From Oscillospiraceae bacterium (GTDB lineage Bacteria; Bacillota; Clostridia; Oscillospirales; Ruminococcaceae): 8,154 nt of DNA. Within the stretch, counting starts at the first letter, position 1; every line of letters begins with the position of its first letter. Shown in pieces: positions 1-6,284 of this stretch. The notes under the pieces were generated by a model, which had not been told where the DNA came from, did not search any database, and worked only from the letters and a program-made list of their open reading frames with translations. Made by a program: the position numbers and the translations under genes. The stretch spans positions 1 to 8,154 of the forward strand of contig JAFUWP010000298.1 in the NCBI GenBank assembly GCA_017483405.1, given 5' to 3'.

Positions 1-63
1 ATCTGCATTACAGTTCGGACATTTGTACTGCACACTTGACATATTCTGAGAATCAGAACTCAT
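1..63 (-). CDS. Zinc-ribbon protein, N-terminal fragment (TFIIB-type ribbon likely)
   Basis: Only the first 21 codons are in the window; the gene runs off the left edge. The reading starts MSSDSQNMSSVQYKCPNC, and the CPNC pair is the first half of a CxxC zinc ribbon. An AAGGAGGG ribosome binding site (minus strand, 76-69) lies 5 bases before the ATG at 63, which favours this start over the internal Met at residue 8. The start lies 14 bases after the Fic stop codon, so the two are probably co-translated. By family knowledge, proteins that open this way next to an SPFH/zinc-ribbon gene in Firmicutes are often longer TFIIB-type zinc-ribbon proteins, sometimes membrane-anchored, as with B. subtilis YdjG. 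That identity is inference, because the second cysteine pair and the rest of the protein cannot be seen. Confidence 0.75.
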   Translation of the reverse strand, partial: MSSDSQNMSSVQYKCPNCNAD

Positions 64-77
64 AAACACCCTCCTTA

Positions 78-836
78 TTATTTTCCGGCTTCTGCCAGAA
101 CTTCTTTATATGTGTATTCTTTATGAGAATATTCAATTCTGAAATAATCCATAATCTGTTTCATATAATCCTGCGAAGAAAGAAAGACGGTAATCAGACA
201 TTCTGATTTTTCTTCTTTCTGCCATTCCTGCAAGCCCATATAATAGAATCTCTTATGAAAATCATCAATAAAGAACGGTATCACATCATTTTCAAGGCAT
301 TGTTTAAACATCAGCAGTCTTCCTGTTCTGCCGTTGCCGTCATAAAACGGATGAATTTTTTCATATTTCTGATGAAAATCCGCAATTTCATACAGCGTCA
401 GGGATGGCCTGTTATATTCTGACAGCAGTTTCCGCATCTGTTCCGGCACATCTTCCGGAAGTGCAGTTTCCAGCTGTCCGACTTCGTTCGGCAGAGTTTT
501 ATAATCACCGATGACAGCATAATCTTCAAACGCGCCGTTTTTCAGAATCCGGTGCAGATTCTTGATATATTCTTCCGTCAGAGGCTGAGACAGCGTATCC
601 AGAATATAATCAAAACATCTGAAATGATTGACGGTTTCAATAATATCGTTCACACTTGCATTTTCCGCGCCAATGGTCTTTGTTTCATAGATATATCTTG
701 TCTGCTCGTGAGTCAGCCGACTTCCTTCGATATGATTGGAGTTATATGCAAAATCAATTTGCAGACGGTGATAGATACCGCCTTTATATCTGCTGTTTTT
801 CTCGCTGTTCAGGACGCTGCGGAGTGTTCTTGTCAT
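78..836 (-). CDS. Fic-domain protein, predicted AMP-transferase with N-terminal inhibitory helix
   Basis: 252 residues. The catalytic Fic motif HPFYDGNGRTGR is complete at residues 162-173: the catalytic His162, the acidic Asp167 and both phosphate-binding arginines are present, so an active nucleotidyltransferase (typically AMP from ATP onto a protein hydroxyl) is expected. Near the N-terminus SNHIEG (S33 to G38) matches the (S/T)xxxE(G/N) inhibitory motif. Glu37 would clamp the ATP site, as in self-inhibited class II Fic proteins, so no separate antitoxin is needed. The frame extends upstream to 890, but the ATG at 836 is chosen because GAAAGG lies 8 bases before it and the longer form would overlap the upstream gene's end. 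There is no signal peptide or membrane segment, so the protein is cytoplasmic. It lies 23 bases after the SPFH gene and 14 before the zinc-ribbon gene. The target is unknown. Fic fold: high confidence; role: open. Confidence 0.93.
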   Translation of the reverse strand: MTRTLRSVLNSEKNSRYKGGIYHRLQIDFAYNSNHIEGSRLTHEQTRYIYETKTIGAENASVNDIIETVNHFRCFDYILDTLSQPLTEEYIKNLHRILKNGAFEDYAVIGDYKTLPNEVGQLETALPEDVPEQMRKLLSEYNRPSLTLYEIADFHQKYEKIHPFYDGNGRTGRLLMFKQCLENDVIPFFIDDFHKRFYYMGLQEWQKEEKSECLITVFLSSQDYMKQIMDYFRIEYSHKEYTYKEVLAEAGK

Positions 837-844
837 AGTGTTTT

Positions 845-850
845 CCTTTC
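845..850 (-). promoter_or_regulatory. Ribosome binding site deciding the Fic start
   Basis: GAAAGG on the minus strand lies 8 bases upstream of the ATG at 836. It is located between the stop codon of the SPFH gene (860-862) and that ATG. It supports a 252-residue Fic protein rather than the 270-residue version that would begin inside the preceding gene. Confidence 0.6.
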
Positions 851-859
851 TGTCCGGAG

Positions 860-1879
860 TTAAGGCCGTTTCTTTCCGCATCCGCTGCAAAAGTTACCGG
901 TATTCGTCAGACCGCATGAACAAGTCCAGCACTGCTGAGGCGCAGGCTTCTGCCTTCCGCAGACAGAACAGAAATTTCCGTAATTTTCCGAACCGCACTG
1001 ACATACCCATGACTTCCGCAGATTGACTCCCGATGCTTTCGGCTGTTCCGGAGTCTGATTCATCATGGCGTTTCTGCTCCGGAGGTTGACAAGCTCCCGA
1101 CTCTGGTCATCATAGCTGATGTTGCCGATGCCGACTGAAACCAGTTCGATTCCGCGTTTTTCCTTCCAGACGGTATCAAGCTGGGCATCGAGATATTTCA
1201 CAATTTCCAGATTCTTTGCCCCCAGATTGGAAACTCTCACACCATCCTGAGACATCAGGCTGACAGCACCCTGCAATGCCATCAGAAATTCTTCCAGACA
1301 CTGGTCAGATAATACCTGTGTGGAGACATAATCGGCATTTCGGGGAACGACTTCTTCAAAGAACTTCAATGGGTCGCAAATCCGGATGGAGTACGTCCCG
1401 TGACAGCGGACAAATAATTCCGCATTATAGAAATTATCAAAATACTGAAGCGGATTTCTCGTGCCGAACTTCAGGCCTTTGATTTCCTGCAAATTCAGAA
1501 AATACACATCCTGACTCGCGGACGGCTGACCGCCGTATTTGATGCGCTGAAAGGTTTCTTTCACGGCGGCACTGAGTTCGCCGTTGAACATCGAAGGCGC
1601 AGAAGAAAGCCAGACTTCGTAATCGCCTTCTGTAGCGCAGTAATCGACAATCTGACCCCCGTCACAGAGTATCATGAGCTGATTCGGCGCAATCTTGATT
1701 TTCGAGCCGTTTGAGATAGTCTGCACCCGTGAATATTCATTGCCGTTCTTGCCTCTGACAACGCGGACACCTCTCGTCATGAGAATATTATTATCCATAC
1801 GGTCAGAGACGATATATTCCAGCCACTGCGAAGCAAGCGAACCGCTGACCGCATTGGCTGTCGCCTGAATGATACCCAT
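860..1879 (-). CDS. SPFH/band-7 domain protein with two C-terminal zinc ribbons (YdjI-like)
   Basis: 339 residues. The N-terminal two thirds (about residues 20-265) resemble the YdjI-type SPFH family, also annotated 'virion core protein-like': a short N-terminal hydrophobic/amphipathic stretch, the IAPNQLMILCDGGQI segment (63-77) and the phrase FGTRNPLQYFD (138-148). The C-terminus carries two zinc ribbons of form CxC-x8-CxxC: C293/C295/C304/C307 and C320/C322/C331/C334, each led by W-x-C. No full transmembrane helix is seen, so peripheral membrane association through the SPFH part is likely. Known context: B. subtilis YdjI is encoded with PspA and the zinc-ribbon protein YdjG in a membrane-stress locus, which suggests a scaffold role here; no pspA is visible in this window. 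AAAGGGG upstream supports the ATG at 1879. The gene lies 44 bases after the chorismate mutase gene and 23 before Fic. Confidence 0.85.
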   Translation of the reverse strand: MGIIQATANAVSGSLASQWLEYIVSDRMDNNILMTRGVRVVRGKNGNEYSRVQTISNGSKIKIAPNQLMILCDGGQIVDYCATEGDYEVWLSSAPSMFNGELSAAVKETFQRIKYGGQPSASQDVYFLNLQEIKGLKFGTRNPLQYFDNFYNAELFVRCHGTYSIRICDPLKFFEEVVPRNADYVSTQVLSDQCLEEFLMALQGAVSLMSQDGVRVSNLGAKNLEIVKYLDAQLDTVWKEKRGIELVSVGIGNISYDDQSRELVNLRSRNAMMNQTPEQPKASGVNLRKSWVCQCGSENYGNFCSVCGRQKPAPQQCWTCSCGLTNTGNFCSGCGKKRP

Positions 1880-1923
1880 TATTCCGCCCCTTTCTGTTGT
1901 GTGTGATTGCGATAAATCAGAAT

Positions 1924-2211
1924 TTAATCTTGATTTTTACGAAATTCGTCCATTTCCATATTTATGAAACTTGAAATCATCTCTCTGTAAAGAGTTTCAA
2001 CCATATCTGGATTTGCACCATATTCTAATGCCTTTTCCCTCACTTTTTGAATGACAGCTTCAACCCGATTTGGTGCTTTCACTCCACTTTCATTCTTTTT
2101 GAAAGACGAAGCCTGTTTAACATAGTCTGATCTTTCAGCAATCAGTTTAATAATCTCATTGTCAATTCTATCAATATTTGAACGGACTTCTTCTAAACTT
2201 GAACATATCAT
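1924..2211 (-). CDS. AroQ-fold chorismate mutase-like protein (PchB-like subtype)
   Basis: 95 residues, all predicted helix, the size of a stand-alone AroQ-class domain. The expected activity is chorismate to prephenate in the cytoplasm. By eye against E. coli chorismate mutase and PchB, the ligand-binding basic residues are kept: R10 (helix 1), R27 (in AERSDYV), K38 and R49 (in APNRVE). The APxRV signature is closer to isochorismate pyruvate lyase PchB than to PheA/TyrA-linked mutases. The C-terminal glutamine (E. coli Q88, PchB Q90) aligns with E86 here, so rate or pH optimum may differ, or the substrate may not be chorismate. GGAGG lies 7 bases before the ATG. GC is about 33% by hand count, against about 48% in a sampled stretch of the adjacent paaK-like gene, hinting at a different origin. 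The gene lies 38 bases after the CoA ligase. Fold is confident, exact reaction less so. Confidence 0.85.
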   Translation of the reverse strand: MICSSLEEVRSNIDRIDNEIIKLIAERSDYVKQASSFKKNESGVKAPNRVEAVIQKVREKALEYGANPDMVETLYREMISSFINMEMDEFRKNQD

Positions 2212-2249
2212 AAAACAACCTCCATTAAATAACGATTTATCTCAGCAGA

Positions 2250-3569
2250 TTATAATTTTCTGTTGTCGATAACGCGCTTTGCCTTGCCTTCGGAACGCGG
2301 CAGGGATTTCGGCGCGGTGATGGTGACTTTCGTCAGGATGCCGACAACAGACTTAATCTGGTCACGGATATATTTCTGTAATCTCTGCATTTCGCCGAGG
2401 CTGTCTGTCTGAGCGAAGATTTCTTCTGTCATTTCCACTTTTACTTCAAGAGTATCAGAATTATTCACTCTGTCAACAATCAGTTGATAATGCGGTACAA
2501 CACCGGCAGTTTTTACCAGAACGGTTTCAATCTGGGACGGGAACACATTCACACCGCGGACAATAATCATATCATCGGTTCTGCCGGTGATGCGTCCCAT
2601 GCGAATGGTAGTTCTTCCGCATTTGCATTTATCGTTATAGAGTGTGCATATATCATGCGTTCTGTAGCGGAGCATGGGCATTCCTTCCTTGGTGATGGTT
2701 GTGAATACCAGTTCGCCGGCTGTTCCGTAAGGGAGCTGTTCTTCTGTGACAGGGTCGATAATTTCTGCGATAACATGGTCTTCATTGATATGTGCGCCGT
2801 TTTTCTCCTGACATTCAAAAGCAACACCAGGGCCGGCGATTTCGGTCAGGCCGTAGATGTCACGGGCATCAATGCCGAGTGTTTCTTCGATATGCTGTCT
2901 CATGGCTTCTGTCCACGGTTCTGCGCCGAACAATCCGGCACGGAGCTTAATATCTTTTTTGGGAACAAGTCCGGCATCACGGATGGATTCGCCCAGATAA
3001 GCCGCATAAGAAGGTGTACAGCAGAGAATGGTACTGCCGAGTTCCTGCATCATCATAATCTGACGCTGGGTATTTCCGCTTGACATCGGGATGACCATTG
3101 CACCGACTTCCGTTGCGCCCTGATGTGCGCCGAGTCCGCCGGTAAACAGGCCGTATCCGTAACAGACCTGAATAATATCCTTTTCATCCGCACCGATGCC
3201 GGCCATCGCACGGGCGACCATTTCCGTCCAGATTTTGACATCATTTTCGGTATAGCCGGAAACAATCGGCTTTCCTGTCGTACCGGATGAACCCTGAATT
3301 CTGACAATCTGTTCTTTCGGAACAGCGAACAGTCCGAACGGAAATGTATCTCTCAAATCTGTCTTTTCGGTAAAAGGCAGTAATTTCAAATCATCAACAG
3401 ACTGAATATCATCGGGAGAAACGCCTTTTGCATCCATGCGTTCTCTGTAGAGGGTGACATTATCATAGACATGTTTCACGGTTTTGCGGAGACGTTCGCC
3501 CTGCAATGCTTTTTTCTCATCCGGATTCATGCATTCCATTTCCGGATTATAGATTCTAGGTTCTGACAT
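2250..3569 (-). CDS. paaK: Phenylacetate-CoA ligase family enzyme
   Basis: 439 residues, the normal PaaK length. The reaction class is ATP + arylacetate + CoA to aryl-acetyl-CoA + AMP + PPi, in the cytoplasm. Adenylate-forming motifs are in order: P-loop SSGTTGKP (94-101), DIYGLTE (237-243), RYRTHD (301-306), the cysteine pair KCKCGR (314-319), hinge GRTDDMIIVRGVNVFP (329-344), and the C-terminal LPRSEGKAKR (423-432) whose lysines probably serve adenylation. In anaerobic Clostridia such ligases often accompany indolepyruvate/phenylpyruvate:ferredoxin oxidoreductases and act on arylacetates in amino-acid metabolism rather than aerobic phenylacetate breakdown; no oxidoreductase or paa gene is seen here. 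The ATG at 3569 has AAAGGAG 10 bases upstream. It is the first gene after the promoter at 3630-3658. The family is certain; the natural substrate is inferred. Confidence 0.93.
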   Translation of the reverse strand: MSEPRIYNPEMECMNPDEKKALQGERLRKTVKHVYDNVTLYRERMDAKGVSPDDIQSVDDLKLLPFTEKTDLRDTFPFGLFAVPKEQIVRIQGSSGTTGKPIVSGYTENDVKIWTEMVARAMAGIGADEKDIIQVCYGYGLFTGGLGAHQGATEVGAMVIPMSSGNTQRQIMMMQELGSTILCCTPSYAAYLGESIRDAGLVPKKDIKLRAGLFGAEPWTEAMRQHIEETLGIDARDIYGLTEIAGPGVAFECQEKNGAHINEDHVIAEIIDPVTEEQLPYGTAGELVFTTITKEGMPMLRYRTHDICTLYNDKCKCGRTTIRMGRITGRTDDMIIVRGVNVFPSQIETVLVKTAGVVPHYQLIVDRVNNSDTLEVKVEMTEEIFAQTDSLGEMQRLQKYIRDQIKSVVGILTKVTITAPKSLPRSEGKAKRVIDNRKL

Positions 3570-3629
3570 AAAAATTAGACTCCTTTTAGATTAAAATTTC
3601 ACGGATTTCATGATAAATCATACATAATT

Positions 3630-3658
3630 ATTTTACACTAAAAAGCGGATTTTGTCAA
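3630..3658 (-). promoter_or_regulatory. Sigma-A-type promoter for the paaK-led operon
   Basis: On the minus strand a consensus -35 TTGACA (3658-3653) is followed after 17 bases by TAAAAT (3635-3630), with a TG just before it. Transcription would start near 3623, giving a leader of about 55 bases before the paaK ATG. No attenuator or riboswitch-like fold is evident in so short a leader. It is the best-matching promoter found upstream of the leftward genes. Confidence 0.7.
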
Positions 3659-3704
3659 TATGATTTTCTGAAAATTGATTTTCCTGTTTTTTGTTCAAAA
3701 ATAC

Positions 3705-3733
3705 TTGTTTTTTTCTATAAAATATGCTAGAAT
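3705..3733 (+). promoter_or_regulatory. Sigma-A-type promoter for the aroE-aroK operon
   Basis: TTGTTT (3705-3710), a 17-base spacer and TAGAAT (3728-3733) with an extended -10 TG at 3725-3726. The expected start is near 3740, about 30 bases before the aroE ATG. It stands back to back with the paaK promoter; the two -35 boxes are 46 bases apart, so one regulator bound between them could affect both. Confidence 0.7.
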
Positions 3734-3769
3734 AGTAATTGATATTTTATTTTGATTGGAGTTTTTTCA

Positions 3770-4615
3770 ATGACAAATCAGCATTATACATTGATAGGCC
3801 ATCCGCTGGGACATTCCATGTCGCCGTGGATTCACGAAAGATTATTCAAATTATCCGGAAAACAGGCGGATTACAATCTGACAGACCTTCCGCCGGAAGA
3901 CCTCAGAAACAGAATTCCGGAACTCAAAGCCTTAAACGGCTTTAACATCACAATTCCGTATAAGACAGAGATTATCCCCTTTCTGGATAAGCTCGATGAA
4001 AGCGCGGAATTATATCATTCTGTCAACTGTGTATCGAACGGAGACATCAGCATCGGATATAATACCGACTGTACCGGCTTTACCAGAAGTGTCCCCTCTC
4101 TGAACGGAAAAATTCTGCTTATCGGGAGCGGAGGGGTCGGCCGTATGATGGCGATTGAAGCCGTTCTGCATGGTGCTGACCTGACGATTTCCGAACCGAA
4201 TCAGGAACGGGCTGAGGCTCTCGTGCAGGAAATCAAAAATCTGAAACCTGATTGTCAGATTCGTCTTGCCTCTGCGAATTCCCTCGATGAAGCCTTCGAT
4301 TTAATCATGAATGCCTCTCCTGTCGGCATGTTCCCGAAAACAGATAACTGCCCTGTCAGTGATAATCTGATTCAGAAATGCTCTGCCGTGTTTGATGTGA
4401 TTTACAATCCGACCGAAACGCTCCTGATGAAAAAAGCAAGAGCCTTCGGGAAAACAGCTGTCGGCGGTGCTTCCATGCTGGTATGGCAGGCCGTCAGAGC
4501 ACATGAAATCTGGTATCAGGCAGAATTCCACAAACAGGATATTGAAAATCTGATTTCCGAAATGGAACAGGAAATCAACAGATTATTCCCAATCGAAAAG
4601 GAGACTCAGGCATGA
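3770..4615 (+). CDS. aroE: Shikimate dehydrogenase (NADP+)
   Basis: 281 residues, a normal AroE length. It reduces 3-dehydroshikimate to shikimate, the fourth shikimate-pathway step. Visible marks: the substrate-binding GHSMSP (14-19; S16 and S18), the catalytic lysine in NITIPYK (K65), N86 and YNTDCTG (D100), the nucleotide-binding GSGGVG (119-124), and the C-terminal GGASMLVWQA motif with the conserved glutamine. The frame could begin at a TTG at 3752, but the ATG at 3770 is chosen because GGAG (3758-3761) lies 8 bases before it and the protein then starts in the usual way. It is the first gene of the rightward operon and overlaps aroK by 4 bases (ATGA), implying translational coupling. GC content and codon use match the neighbours. 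Confidence 0.96.
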   Translation: MTNQHYTLIGHPLGHSMSPWIHERLFKLSGKQADYNLTDLPPEDLRNRIPELKALNGFNITIPYKTEIIPFLDKLDESAELYHSVNCVSNGDISIGYNTDCTGFTRSVPSLNGKILLIGSGGVGRMMAIEAVLHGADLTISEPNQERAEALVQEIKNLKPDCQIRLASANSLDEAFDLIMNASPVGMFPKTDNCPVSDNLIQKCSAVFDVIYNPTETLLMKKARAFGKTAVGGASMLVWQAVRAHEIWYQAEFHKQDIENLISEMEQEINRLFPIEKETQA

Positions 4616-5118
4616 CTATTTTTCTCTGCGGATTCATGGGATGCGGAAAATCCACAATCGGCGAAAAACTGGCGAAAAAATTAAACTGCGATTTCATCGA
4701 TATGGATGACTATATCGAACAGCAGGCAGGCATGAAAATTCCCGAAATCTTTGAGAAATTCGGCGAACCTCACTTCCGCGACCTCGAAACGCAGGCCGTC
4801 CGCGACCTGTCGGAACGCTCCGGCGTGATTTCCTGCGGAGGCGGTGCGATGCTCCGCGATGTCAATGCCGAAATCGCCCGTACACACGGTTATGTAGTTC
4901 TGCTCGATGTGCCGTTCCGTACCTGCTATTTCAGAATCGCCGATTCTGACAGGCCTATCGTCCGGAACAATACCCGTCAGCAACTGGAGGAACTGTATAA
5001 CAAACGCTATGTGATTTATAAACAGCACTGCACTCATGTTGCAGATGCCTCCCACAGTCCGTCCGCCGGTGTTTCCGAAATCCTGAACGTCTTAGGCATT
5101 GAAAGCAAGGAGAATTAA
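4612..5118 (+). CDS. aroK: Shikimate kinase
   Basis: 168 residues, typical of single-domain AroK/AroL. It phosphorylates shikimate at the 3-OH with ATP, the step directly after AroE. Motifs in order: Walker A GFMGCGKST (7-15; K13), the shikimate-binding DMDD (D32), R56 in HFRDLE, the GGG loop (76-78), the LID-region R115 in DRPIV, and R133 in the C-terminal helix (NKRY). All residues needed for catalysis appear present. AAAAGGAG lies 8 bases before the ATG, which sits inside the end of aroE. Together with aroE this makes consecutive pathway enzymes at a coupled ratio. The remaining shikimate-pathway genes (aroB, aroA, aroC) are not in the window. Confidence 0.96.
   Translation: MTIFLCGFMGCGKSTIGEKLAKKLNCDFIDMDDYIEQQAGMKIPEIFEKFGEPHFRDLETQAVRDLSERSGVISCGGGAMLRDVNAEIARTHGYVVLLDVPFRTCYFRIADSDRPIVRNNTRQQLEELYNKRYVIYKQHCTHVADASHSPSAGVSEILNVLGIESKEN
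5107..5112 (+). promoter_or_regulatory. Distant ribosome binding site for the amidohydrolase
   Basis: AAGGAG lies inside the last codons of aroK and 13 bases upstream of the ATG at 5126, longer than the 7-10 bases seen elsewhere here. No better site exists nearer the ATG, so initiation may be weaker, or rely on coupling from aroK, which ends 7 bases before. Confidence 0.5.
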
Positions 5119-5125
5119 TTTTATT

Positions 5126-6280
5126 ATGATAATCTATAATGCTGAAGTTTACTCTATGACAGAAGATATGCATTTCTATGGCTATGTAGAAATCCAGAAC
5201 GGAAAAATCACCGCTGTCGAACAAGGCCGTCCCGATTCTGTTTCCGAACAGGATATTGATGCACAAGGCGGTCTGCTGTTCCCTGGTTTTATTGATGCAC
5301 ATACCCATCTTGGCATTATCGAAGACGGCATCGACTTCGAGGGCGATGACTGCAACGAAATTTCCGACCCGTTCACCCCTCAGCTCAGAGCGATTGACGG
5401 TATCAATCCTTATGACAGATGCTTTGCAGAAGCCCGTCAGAACGGTATCACATCCGTTCTTGTCTCCCCTGGAAGTGCCAATGCCTGCGGCGGCGAAATG
5501 CTCCTGATGAAAACATTTGGCAGATGCACTGACGAAATGATGATTCAGCCCTGCGGTATGAAATTCGCACTCGGCGAAAATCCGAAATCCGTCTACAGCG
5601 ACCGCGAAGAAATGCCCGTCACACGTATGGCAACTGCCGCCCTGATTCGCGAAGGCCTCCAGAAAGCAAAACTTTATTCCGAACGCTTACAGCGTTTTGA
5701 AGAACATCCCGATGAGGAAGAACCTCCGGAGTATGATGCCAAATGTGAAGCCCTTCTCCCACTTCTGGACGGCGATGTCAAGGCGCATTTCCACTGTCAC
5801 CGCGCGGATGATATATGTACTGCCGTGCGTATTTCAAAAGAATTCGGCCTTGATTTCGTCATCATCCACGGAACAGGCGCGCATATCGCCGCCGATTTGT
5901 TCGGCGAATGGGGCTTGTCTATGATTGTAGGCCCTGTTATCTGCGACAGATGCAAGCCCGAAATGAGTAAGCTCGAAATCTCAAACGCCGCGAAATTATA
6001 CGAAAAAGGCGTTCATATCGCCATCTGTACCGACCATCCGGAAGTGCCGATTCAATATCTGCCGTTATCGGCGGCACTGGCAGTCAAAGGCGGTCTGCCC
6101 CGTGAAGCCGCGCTCCGCGCCATCACTTCCGAAGCCGCTGACATCCTCGGCGTTTCCGACAGAATCGGCAGAATCGCTGTCGGCCTCGATGCCGATTTAG
6201 TCTTATTCAAAGATGACCCCCTCGATATTATGAATGACCCTGTATTCGTGATGATTAACGGAAAAATCATGGAGGATTGA
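5126..6280 (+). CDS. Metal-dependent amidohydrolase, substrate unknown (imidazolonepropionase-related)
   Basis: 384 residues. It has the TIM-barrel amidohydrolase plan: an N-terminal small beta domain (INGxI-type turn near 24-28), then PGFIDAHTHLG with the HxH metal ligands H59/H61, the phrase GMKFALGENPK (144-154) common to this COG1228-like group, AHFHCHRADD (220-229), IIHGTGAH (246-253), the catalytic Asp in CTDHPE (D303), and the GLDADLVLF end typical of cyclic amidohydrolases. Ligands for a mono- or binuclear metal centre therefore look complete. The HTH-to-GENPK pattern suggests hydrolysis of a cyclic amide, imide or peptide-like C-N bond, but the substrate cannot be read from the sequence. 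No signal peptide, so cytoplasmic. It is tightly placed between aroK (7 bases) and the fumarase gene (4 bases). A start at TTG 5099 is possible but would overlap aroK. Confidence 0.88.
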   Translation: MIIYNAEVYSMTEDMHFYGYVEIQNGKITAVEQGRPDSVSEQDIDAQGGLLFPGFIDAHTHLGIIEDGIDFEGDDCNEISDPFTPQLRAIDGINPYDRCFAEARQNGITSVLVSPGSANACGGEMLLMKTFGRCTDEMMIQPCGMKFALGENPKSVYSDREEMPVTRMATAALIREGLQKAKLYSERLQRFEEHPDEEEPPEYDAKCEALLPLLDGDVKAHFHCHRADDICTAVRISKEFGLDFVIIHGTGAHIAADLFGEWGLSMIVGPVICDRCKPEMSKLEISNAAKLYEKGVHIAICTDHPEVPIQYLPLSAALAVKGGLPREAALRAITSEAADILGVSDRIGRIAVGLDADLVLFKDDPLDIMNDPVFVMINGKIMED

Positions 6281-6284
6281 ATTT

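Noticed and set aside
78..836. Fic as the toxin of a Fic/antitoxin pair
   Set aside because: The inhibitory motif SNHIEG is within the same chain and no small antitoxin gene lies next to it.
837..890. Longer Fic protein starting at the Met at 890
   Set aside because: It would begin inside the end of the SPFH gene; a good ribosome binding site lies just before the ATG at 836.
2249..2254. TATAAT on the minus strand at the end of the CoA ligase gene as an internal promoter
   Set aside because: No acceptable -35 element lies 15-19 bases upstream; TCGACA is only 9 bases away.
2484..3083. 199-codon open frame on the plus strand inside the CoA ligase gene
   Set aside because: It is antisense to a certain PaaK-family gene, has no clear ribosome binding site and no recognisable domain.
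3752..3769. TTG start giving aroE six extra residues
   Set aside because: The GGAG at 3758-3761 serves the ATG at 3770 and would lie inside the longer version.
4681..5308. Open frames antisense to aroK and the start of the amidohydrolase
   Set aside because: They mirror well-supported coding sequence and contain no family motif.
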